Shown: piece after piece, positions 23,801 through 35,800 of the stretch
Layout of the letters: the number at the start of each line of letters is the position of its first letter
How positions within the stretch are numbered: the first letter of the stretch is position 1
NCBI GenBank assembly: GCA_029783825.1
Contig: JAREIK010001332.1
Span: 4,197,742 to 4,261,741 of the forward strand
Direction: 5' to 3'
Source of the DNA: Sapria himalayana
Lineage: Eukaryota > Streptophyta > Magnoliopsida > Malpighiales > Rafflesiaceae
DNA length: 64,000 nucleotides
Position numbers and translations under genes: made by a program
The notes under the pieces: model-generated
Told to the model about the DNA's origin: nothing
The model's input: the letters and a program-made list of their open reading frames with translations, nothing else
Database searches by the model: none

Positions 23801-26800
23801 TAAAATTTCAAAGATATACTTTATTTGACAATGTCAATGCTCATGGCCTCATACCTAATGCACAGTTGCCACTGGACACTACCACTAGCACTGACAACAA
23901 AATTTTAATTGCAGCCAACAATATTATCACTACCAATGTCGCTACCACAATGTTCACTAGACTAGACACTAGCTTATGGGCTAGCATGGCAAGTCCTGTC
24001 ATGTTGTAGTAGCATAAGGGGCACGGACATGAATACAAACACGAGAATACGATATGATAGAATATAAGGACACAAAAATTTTCAAAAAACTAGGATACGA
24101 ATACGACTTGAATACGATATGATAAAAAAAATAAATACAAATATTATCCTTAAATAGTAATTTAGATAAACAAAAAAAAATACTCAAACATTATTTTTAT
24201 ACACTTTCAAACACAAACATGAGAAATATTAAAACAAAAGATTAGCATTTTCTTATGAATCAAATAAAACGGCTTCCAGTTCAAGTTCGTCAAAAAAAAG
24301 ATCTACAATCTCAAGAATTTCAGCATTTTCAATATACATTGAGTCAAAAACATCACCTCCAATGTCCCACTTTTAAATTCGCCTTCGTTATAGTTTGGAG
24401 ATCTCCTTGACAGAAGTCGAAGATTGTTATGGACATAAACCAAGTCATCAGCTCTTTGTGATGTCAACTTGTTTCTCTTCATAGAGTGAATAAAATTATA
24501 TGATCCTCTACATATTTGTATATAAAAATTGCATTTGAAAAATAACATTTCTACCCCTTTTCCTTTATCCAATTTCATAGTTTTTGTGACATACCTCTAT
24601 AATGGAACATTATCATCAACATCTTGAATATTTTGTTGATTACTTGAAGGCTCAGAATTACAATTTATTTTATTTTATAATTCTGCATGAAAAAAAATTA
24701 TGCATTTAAAATAATTTATATTATTTCAAAACCCATTTAATCTATTTTTTTTATCCATCAAGAAAATTAGATAATTTTTATTATATTTTGCATTTTTACA
24801 TATTACATTAATTCTTTCAAAATAAATTATATAACCAAAAGGTTCAAAACTATAATACTTACATATTATATATTGCATAATTAAATATTGTATATAACAC
24901 ATATTGCATGCTACAAAAATTATTCATATTTATATATTCCATTTTATCATTATACTTAAAATCATATATTTAAAATTAAAATAAATTATATTATATGAAT
25001 TAAAATTATTTATTTATTAAACAAATAATAATAATTAAAAGGTAAAATAGTAGATTTAAAATTTCAAAGCAGTAAAATAGGGGATTTTAAATTAAAACCC
25101 CCTATTTTACTGCTTTGAACCCCCCCCCCCCACTATTGTAACTACTTCTTAACCCTCCACCTGCTTCTAAATCAACACTTGACCTTTGATATTGCTTCGA
25201 TACACTTACTGCTTCAAAAATCCTGAAGCAAAGACGAGCTTCATTTTCGAAATCTCCCTGCAACCAGCTTCGTCGTCCACTCAATGTTATAGGCGTCATC
25301 GGCTGCTCGATTTGTTGGAAATGTTGATTTTATATTGCTCAGAAAATTTCGGACGCATCGAATTCGTAACCGACGCATCGGATTCGTAACAACACGTCGA
25401 ATACGTCTCCGACATGTCTGCCTGTCTGATACATCACATGGCGTATTAGACATAGATTAATTAATAATATGCCACGTGGTGTATCAGACATGTATCCGAT
25501 GCGTATTCGTGTCGTGTTCATGTGTCGAACACGTGGACATGACTGTACAGTGACGTATTCGTGCTTCCTTGGTAGTAGCCATTAATCATTGGCCACTACC
25601 AACATGACCTAGCACAACCAACATGATCGACTAAGGAAGGCAAACCTTTGTGTCATGTCAAGCCAACCTCCTATGATGTCGTGCTAGCACGACATGACTT
25701 GGGTACCCAATCCATGTCGTGTCTTGCTTGACATGGTGGCTCAATTGGGCCATCAAACCTAAATTCAAATCGTGTCAGTCCAGCACAGCCTAATTGACAC
25801 CACTAGAACTTGCATCCTAAAGAAAAAATATTTAACTTACCTCCCAAATCTTTTATGAGTATTTGCTTTCATCATGAAATCTCCTTGTGACAAGACAAAA
25901 TAATACTCAATTCCTTGAGATATGTCTTTGTTAGTTATTTCAATACCTAAAAATGATACAAATATTTTTTTATTATAATCTAATAAATTTTTGTGAGAAA
26001 TAATATTCCCTTTTTTAGGCATAATAAATTTTTTAGCTATTCAAAGAAAAATAAGAATTCATAAAATATATTATACCCATTACTTTTCTTTACTACTATA
26101 TTATACTACTTGAACCTTTAATTATAAAAGATAATTACTCAATGACTATATTTAAACTTGTTGGGTTACAATATGATGATACTCTCATAGAATCATCAAA
26201 TAGACAAACAAGTATAAATTTTGTTAGCACTAAAAAAAATAAAATTTTCCAAAATAAAAAAACTCCCTCTAGTTCATACGACACAATAGGCCACAAATCT
26301 ACTCCAATTTAGGAAAATGATTAACCAAAGACTAGAAAACTATATCACCTATGATTTATATAGCTTTCTCAAACCATATATAAGTCTACCGAAGAGTCAG
26401 AAAATTCATTAGCCAACCCTCTCATCTTAATCTTCCGATTGCTCTTCATAAATGATCAATAAGTTATATTCAATACCTGATTTTACAGATTTTATCATAC
26501 ACTCATTTTCTCATTTACTTTATTTCTTTTATTATTTTTCTTCATGATACTGAAATATTTAAATTTCCTTTTAAAATATTATCTCACTCAGGATGATATC
26601 ATATTATATTAAAGATAAATATCATTCATTACAATAGAAATTAGAAACTAGTACCATAAAATTTGGGATTGACTATTATTAGTTGTAAGTATGTGTTCAT
26701 TATGATAACAAATCTAGATAGAAAGATACACTATCATAAGGTGAAACAATGTGATGAGATTCATTCAAACAACTGATATGAACTATTAGAACACTCTTCC

Positions 26801-29800
26801 AATGACTAAGATGGCCTACGTGTAAATTAAAATTTCACGTACATCATTTCATAGATGGATGATACACCAGCTAGACATCAACAATATTTTTTTCAAAATG
26901 ACCTTGAGGCAAAAATATATATAACACAATCATTTGAACATAATTTATAGATTTAAAAAAAATATTATATGACTTGAAATAGTTACCAAGAACTTGATTC
27001 ATGATATTTTCATAAGTAATCACCCTGTTTGATTTACACATATGTGTTGAATTTTTTTATTTTCTAAAAGAATTTTGATGACATAATAATTTTATTTATT
27101 ATATATGTGAATAATCTTCTACTTATAAAAACAATGAGTTAAAAATTACTCAACTCAATAAATAATTTTCAATCATAGTTGCAAATAAAAAATCTTATAA
27201 TACTTAAATATTTTTTTGAAATAGAAATAATATATTATAAGAGAAATTATTTTAACACAAATAAGACATACGGTAAATACTCTTACAAAGATTAAACTTT
27301 TAGGTTGTGCTCCAATGAATATTTCTATTGATCTGGATATTGATTTTTCATCCAGTACAACTTCTACAATTGACTTATTACTTAGAAGAAAATTGTTATA
27401 ATAATTAACTGTCTTACTATTATTAAAATAAATATAACTTATACAATTAATATAATTAATTATTTTTAAAATTCTCCTCCACATATTTACTCATATATAG
27501 TTAGTCAAATACTGAGGCATATGAAAAAATATTCAAGATTTTGGATCTCTTTCAACCTAGAGGTGTCAACCGGGCCGGGCTGACCTGACCCGGCATGAGG
27601 CACGGCACGGTTCAGCCTTGCCTGGGCCGGCCCGGCACGAAAATTTCTCGTGCCCGAGCTCGTGCCATGCCGAGGCCAAACGGGCCTCATGCCGTGTATG
27701 GGCCGGCACGGTACCATGCCAAATTATTATTTTTTTTAAATTAGGGTTACGAGAGCACCGAAACCCTAATTTTTTTTTAAATTAGGGTTTCGGGCACACC
27801 TAATTCCTAATTTTTTTTTAAATTAAGGTTTCAGGCGCGCCAAAACCTTAATTTTTTTTTAATTCAAGGTTCGGTCCGACAGGGCCGAACATGGCGAATC
27901 ATGATGCGGGCCCATGCCGGGCTGAACCCCCACAAAACCGTGCCGGGCTAGGCATGGCACAGTTACTGTACCATGTCGTGCTTGACCCAGCACAAAAGCA
28001 CGGGTGGGCCTGAAAAAAATGGGTCGGGTCGGGTCGGCCCGGCAAGTCCCTTTTGACACCTCTATTTCAACCATCATGAGTATTTATAGTTAGTCGAGTA
28101 TTCAAATTATAGTTAGATACCAACTTGCACCAAAAAAAATCTATGATAGATCTTTATATTTTTTTTGAAAAAAAACTATTTCATAAAAAAATTAAAGACA
28201 TTATTATTTCAAGATCTCAATATAGAGATTGGATTTAGAACAATGATGAGAATCACCTAGAGGTGTCAAACGTGCCGGCCCGGCCCGGCCCAGCACGAGG
28301 CACGGCACGGTTCGGCCGTGCCTGGGCCGGCCCGGCACGTTCAAAAACCGGGCCCGGGCCCGTGTCGTGCCGTGCCTGCCACGAGCCGTGCAGTGCCTGG
28401 CCCAGCAAGGCTCGTGCCTTGGCACGGCACGCCGGCAAGGGTCCATCCCGTGCCGGTTCACGCAGGCACGCGTGGCACTGGCGGTGTGCCACGCGTGCCG
28501 TGGCGTGAGTCGTCACTGAGTCGTGACCCAACAAGGCCCCGCCCCCGGTAAAAAGACCGCGGGTCGGGTCCAAACAGACCCGCCCCGCCTGCCCTGCCCC
28601 TGCCGTGCGCCCGTGCCGCCTGGCCAAGCCAAGCCGTGCCCGAGCGGGCCGGCACGGCACGGCACGGCCTTGTCGTGCCAATGGGCCAGTGCCGTGCCCG
28701 ACTTTAAAACATTGTGCCGTGCCGGGCACGGCACGGCACGGTAGCACGGCTGGGCATGTGAAAAACGGGCCGTGCCGTGCTGGGCCAGCCCGTTTGACAC
28801 CTCTAGAATCACCTACGAGATATTTTAGAACCTACAACTATTCAAGGGAAATAAGTATCAACTTTCATCTCTTACTACTCTTTACTATAATAATTAGACA
28901 ATACGACATATAACATCTAGTTTAATATTTCACAAGCAAATAAAATACATAAAGATAAATTATTTTTTTACTTAAAGAACAAATTCATGATATAATCATT
29001 GTTATAGCTTATATTCAAACAGTAATACAACCAAGAGACATATTCACAAATATCTTAAAAATTTAACTAACTATTCTTTTCTCCAAACTTAATATTTTGA
29101 ACTTTTATGTGCCATCTTGAGAGAGTAAACTGAGGTTTACAACTTTTTGATTTACTTTATTACATTATGAATGATAATATTCAACTTATAGACTACCGTC
29201 AAGGAAGCACGGACACGGCTCCCTACAGCCGTGTCCACGTGTCCGACACCTGGACACGATAGAGACACGGTACGGATACATGTCTGATACGCCACGTGAC
29301 ATATCATTGATCAATCCATATCTGATACGTCACGTGGCGTATCATTGATCAATCTGTATCCGATACGCCATGTGGCATATCGAACGATGGCGTATCGGAC
29401 GTCCAGTGGCCAACGTCACCGCAGACGACGTTGGCCACTCGACGCAAGCGGCGGACACGATTTGACGAAAGAGGCAGAGGGCAAGCGCGAATTGAGGGGG
29501 GGAGACAAGGGGCATGCACGAATTGAGGGGGGAGGTAGGGGACGGGCGCAAATTGAGGAGGGAGGTAGGGGACGGGCACAAATTGAGGGGGGAGGCAATG
29601 GGCGGACACAAATTGAGGGATGAGGCAAAGGCGGGGAAAAATTGAGGGGGGAGACAGGGGCGGGCGCGAATTGAGGGGGGAGGCAGGAGCGGGCGCCAAT
29701 TGAGGGGATGGCAGGGGCGGGCACGAATTGAGGGCAAGGCAGGGGGCGGGCGCTAACTGTGAGCATAAAATAAAATAAAATATTTTTATTTTATAAAATA

Positions 29801-32800
29801 AAAAAATATATTTTCATATAATATAATATAATTTTAAAATATTATTTTATAAAATAATATAAATATAAATATTATCTTATAAAATAAAATATAATATTTT
29901 TATTTTATAAAATAAAAAAATATATATTTATTTTATAAAATAAAATATTTTAATTTAATTTATTTTATTTTATAAAATACTTAATATTTATAAAAAAATA
30001 ATTTTTATTTTTAATTTTATTTTTTTTATCATACTGTATCCTAGCCGTATCTGTATCCTAGTTTTTTAGAATTTACCGTGTCTCCGTGTCCTGTCGTGGC
30101 GTATCCCCGTGTCCGTGCTTATTAGACTACCTCAATCTAATCTTCTCCTTACATAAGAGCTTGAGACTTACTAGTACATATTTTTACATAAAATATATTA
30201 ACATAAAATCTTCCACAAATTTCAATAAAGATACATACTAGCAGCAATCAATATAATTATCTCTTCTATTACAAAATCATAGTTGTACACAAAAAAAATC
30301 ATTACAATTAAAATAGATCCAATTACAATAATACTAAGTTGAGTTTATCAAAGTTTTAATATATCATATTTCTAATGAATTATTCAACATGTCTCATAAA
30401 ATATCTTATTGTGCTATTAGTAATATAGTTTTTTTATATTGTCAGCTTTATAATATATTTTTAATTTCACTAATATTTTTTTATTTTATTATATAAAAAT
30501 ATGTCTATACAAGAGAAATATATCCATTGAATAAAAGTTTTTTTAGTTGTATGAAAAGTCTTAAGAGATAAACTATATGAGCCTTAGGGCTCCAATTGAA
30601 ATCCTCATAAATATTATACAAATTTTTATTAATTTTTCTAAGACTCATTTTAAATATTAAATAAATTATTATTACAAATTTAAATTTTCAAGTTTTAGAA
30701 AAATAAGCACCAAAAAAATATTATAGTCAAACAAATAAATACAAAAAATATATTAAACTTAAGAGATAATTCAATCAAGTTACATACACTTGTTATGTAG
30801 CATAATATTTTCGTTGATATAAAATTTAAATTTAGCAACATCTATAATAAAATTTAAATATTAAAAATTATTCTAATTTTAGAAAATTTTATATCAAAAT
30901 AAACTTAATTTTGTTATATTTATAGATAAATTTTTTGATTAAAAATTTTAAAAAATTGTTTCAATCTAGTCATTGGATTTTGATCAACTATTGGATCACA
31001 ATAGTTTGATTTTATGCAATCATTGCAATTCAATGATCTAGAAGCAATGGTTGGAATATTTGTTGCGTCAAGAAATATCATGGCTCTGAAAAGCATATAT
31101 CATGCTCCCCATCCAACACAACATAAATCAACAATGATCTTTTTAAATATTTAGCACCATAAGACATGAAATCATGCATTATGCTCAAATCATAGGTCAT
31201 AAATCATAGTGTCCCAATCCATGACCCAAGAATGACAGATCATGGAAAGAGACCCAAGCCAAATTTGGCTCAAGTGAGACGTGTTAAGCCCACATTTTTA
31301 TAGGCCATACTGCATTTCAAGCTAGGCCACTCTGCCCATTTTCCACATCTATGCCTCATGTAGTTCATGTCAAGTAATTTAGGATATTGATGTTTCTTTT
31401 ATTCATCCTAAGCCTCTCAAATATATGATATTATTACATGACTAATAAGTATGAGACTTTAAATCAAAAAATATCAATTTAAAAATACTTAACTTTTCTC
31501 AATTTACTTACTTGACAATACAATTTATTGAAATTTTTCAAATGAAGATTGATCTTCAAATTACAATTAATTAATAATATTAACTTTTTGTGATGATTCA
31601 CTTATACCCTTGCTAAGATATTCTTTATTGGTCATATATTTATCAATACATTTTGAATTACTCCTTATGGGAGATAAAGTCTCATAGTTATTGATGTGAC
31701 AAATAAAGATCACAATGACAAAAATAGAGGGAGAGAGAATATTTCCCTTTTACTATTATCACTATAAAGGGACAAGCCACATCCATAACACTTTTCAAGG
31801 ATTGCACCAAGAATAGTGGCCCCCTATTTGATGTTTTAGAACTAAGGACCACACTATTCATCCTTAAAAAGATATGTCAAAAGTCTATCAAATTATATTA
31901 TTACTATATCTAGAAAGAAGAATGATTGATATCACGTTAGATATTTCAAACCCATATCATAAACTCAATCAATTTGTGCTTTTTCTATTTCTATCTTTTA
32001 TCTTAACTCTTGAGTGATCAATTCATAAAATAGTAATCATGTCAAAAATATTCATTTATTTTTAATACAACTAACTTCATATCAATAATCAGTGAAATTG
32101 ATTAAAAATAATTCTACTCCTATCCACAAAACCAATAACTTACATCAAAAATACATGGAGAATGAGTCATCTCTCAATTTTAATTGTGCAATATAAAAGT
32201 CAGTATAATTATATGTCAAATAAAAAGCTTATAGATTAGAACTATTCAACATTGTGCAATAAGGCTCGTGTCAGGACCCCTGCCAGGCTGGTTCTCGGCA
32301 CAGCTCATGCATGCCAAGGTATATTGGGCCTCATGCTAGGCAAAGCATGGTCCGGTACCCTAGTCCAAAGGCATGGGAATTTGGCACAACCCGAACCATG
32401 CCCCCCTCCAACATCTAGCACCCCAACCCCAAGCTCAACTTTCTGTCGATCCCAAACCCGACCCGAACCCGTTGATTCCGTCTCCCCAGCCCAAGCCCAA
32501 CAAGTTCTAGAAGGCCAAAATTTTTGAAATCTGTGACTGTTTGGGTCAGTTTGATGGTCAAACATACTCAACGGTCTAAAAAAATATTTTTTTTATAAAT
32601 TTTGATTGTTGGATTTCGCCCTCAAATGCTAGAAGGCAGAATCCAACTGATCTAAGGTAACTACCCCTTTAATTATTAAAAAAATCAAAAAAAAATTGAT
32701 TTTTTTAAATGTTTTAAAATCTATAAAAGTCTCTCCTCCCCTTATTCATAAATTTTAACTTAACTCTCTCTGTCTCTCATATTTTCTTTCAATCTCCTCT

Positions 32801-35800
32801 CGTGACTATTTTTCTCTCTCTCTCTCTATCTTTATCTCTCATTTTGTTTTGATTTCGGCTTTCAGGACTTTAAAAATTATGATGCGGGGTGGATATCAAT
32901 TTTTTGTTTAAGTAGACTATGGAGCACAACCTGTCAATTATGATGCGGTCTGGATATCAAAAGGTAAACATGATTTTAAGCATTACATGTATTTTTTTTT
33001 ATTGTTTAGTTAAATTTTTTCTAATTTATTTAACTTAAACTTTAAGAATTTAGTTTTAGTTTAATTAATATTTATTAATATATTATTTTAAAAATATTAA
33101 TTATAATATAATTAAAAAATATATAAAAATTAAAATGATAAATAATAATTTTAATTACAATGACAAAATTAATTAAAATATAAACATAAAATATTATAAT
33201 ATAGATGACAAAAATCATGCGAAAAGTCCAAGGCAATCAAGACTTTAGTTTTTCCTGTCACCTTGATCCAAAAAACAAAAAAATTAAAAATTAAAAAAAT
33301 AATAATAATTTAGACTCACTTTAATATAATACAAAATAAAAAAGTTAAATGTATCGAAGATAAATTGATACAATACAAATATTATAAAAAATTTTAACCT
33401 GTAAGAATTTGTGTGTAGCTGGATACCTTAAAAGGCATGCCAAACAATGTACCAAAAAAATGATACATTAGATCCTAAAAAATTCAACTCAACAGTGGAT
33501 TCTTTGAGACTAGATCCAGTTCAGCCTCAATGTTGACCCCCTTCATTAGCTATAACAAGTTAAGAAGAGAAATTATAGCCAAACTAATTACCACAATGGA
33601 TCTTCTAATAAGATTTTCGGAGATGAAGATCCAAAGATAGTCAGTATCATACAGACTTATTTTTAACCTGCATATCATAAGATTTCAATGTTCATACCTA
33701 GAAACGACATATTAATATACAATAACTTAGAAAAAAAAATAATTAATGAATTTAAGTATTATAGTGAAGTGGTATCTATGACGTCCGATATCTAGACTAT
33801 TCATGATAATACATATTATACATGTCTTACCGCCTACTATATAAATTCTAAATAAATACTAAATAAAAAAAATATTTGAATTCTTATTAATTTTCTATCA
33901 TCATGATAGTCCAACTATTTATGAATGCATAATAATAATTTTAAAAAATATAATATTCAAAATAAAATATATAGTATCATATTCAATAATACATATAATA
34001 ATGAAATAACCATTAATATGTTGTTAGAACTATTATAAATAAATCATTAGAAAAAAAAATTTACATTAGATACATGTATCACTTCATTAACCTCATAATA
34101 CAAGTAAAAATGAAAAACATTTCCCTCTCTTTTGACCCATAGACAACAGGAGTTCGGTACTCTATGTTTATCTACGAATCTAAAGAAAAAAAAATTCCAT
34201 TTGGATATGAAACACCATTAGATTATACATATCTTATCTACATCAATAATAAGAGTGAAAAAATTATTTTTAACGATACTGACCAGACTAAAAAATTTTA
34301 TTTGTATTCCCAAAACTTATATTACACTTAGGTGTATATGCAACATTAATAGCATATTTAAAAAATTTAGAGATGACCCGATACTTAGTAATATATTTAT
34401 AGATATGAAAATAAAATATTTAAAATACTAATTTATTATTTTATCTCTTTATTGTCTAACTGCCTACATAAACCAAAGAATTAATATAGAAAACATAGAG
34501 AATATTATGACATAAATATCCTCATACATAAACTAGGAAGATCAATCTGAAAAATTCATTCATAAGAGATTAACTAAGCTCTTTATATATTATGATATTA
34601 AGTATGATGATAATAATAGTGAGACTCTAAATACAAACATAGATATCATATTCAAAGATAATGAATATGAATTACTACTCAATCCTATCATATTTTAATA
34701 ATAAGAATCTTGATATTATATAGTAGTGAAAATAATAAGACCTATCTCATGCCATATAAGATGACATAAAATATACTGACTCCTCTGATGTCAAGCTTAG
34801 CATATAAGTCTGTTTTTTCTATTGTAGTGAATATAATTTTAAATAGGAGATTCAAATTATGGCCAAATATTATTAAGGCATTAGCATACATGAAAGATTA
34901 AAATAATTCGAGATTAAACATCCAGGATCATGCTGAAATTACAATAAAAATGAAAGAATTGATTACTGATGATAATTCATGGGACATTAATATTGATGAT
35001 GATTAAGACTGATATGAGATTAAAGTATTGATGATTGAGTTGAATATCTTAGTTTGTTTTACTACTTACAACCTACTGCTACTGATACACTAATGCTGAT
35101 ATCATCATTAATCATATGTTGATAATATTTATTATTTTTATTTATCATTTTTAGATTATTTTTATTTATTTTTTTTATCATTTTACTTTGAAGCTTGATT
35201 CAACCACGTATATTTCTATGATTTACATTGGATTGGATTCATATTTTATTAATTCAAATACTTATAATGCTATTGATTCAGATATTTGTTAGTTTTTAGA
35301 TTTTAATTATTTATGTTTTATTAATTTATTAATTATTTTAATTTTAGTATTTATTAATTTAAATTTAAATTTTTTTATAATATTAAATTTGGAATTAATA
35401 TTTTTCCAAACAGCTCAAACCCGACCCAAAACTCACCCCAAACCCGGCCCGAACAAGCCAGATCCAGCCACTCTAGTCATGACCTAGGATGAAAAACTTA
35501 AAAGCTCGGCCGACTTTGTTGAATTAGTATCATGCCAGGCACGGCATGGTGGCCTGATTGGGCCACCTAAAAATAGGTCGAGCTAGCCCGGACTAACCCG
35601 TTTGACACCTCTAGGCCAACCAACCCAACTCATTTCAACTCAAACAAAATCAGGATAACAAAGTAGGTACATCAACAAAAATATCTCCTACACATGTACA
35701 AATCATCAGAAAATTAAGGATTAAAGTACCCGGATCAAAAATCTCAAATAACTCTTCTACAACTTTGTCAAATTCCAATGTTTCTTTACAGAGTGTTGCA

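Larger units (their letters stand above)
22776..25805 (+). mobile_element. hAT family-1 element F, 5'-truncated, hosting a family-2 insertion
   Basis: Homology to the transposase of element C begins abruptly near 22,776 (TGCATTATACTTAGGTGCAT). The 3' end is a degenerate family-1 terminus (ATTGACACCACTA, ending at 25,805) preceded by GGCTCAATTGGGCCAT-type subterminal sequence. A family-2 element is inserted at 24,014-25,571. Left of it, 23,780-24,005 belongs to the 3' subterminal region. Confidence 0.6.

Noticed and set aside
27725..27870. Interstitial telomere
   Set aside because: TTAGGGTTT cores are present, but they occur in inverted pairs separated by T-rich and GC spacers, not as a head-to-tail array.
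28204..28913. Overlapping long ORFs on both strands (up to 164 codons)
   Set aside because: They fall entirely within a GC-rich MITE with perfect target duplication. High GC removes stop codons, and the products are Arg/Ala/Pro-rich without motifs.
29342..29766. Pro-rich ORFs on the minus strand
   Set aside because: These are shadows of the G-rich minisatellite in the 29.2-kb element.
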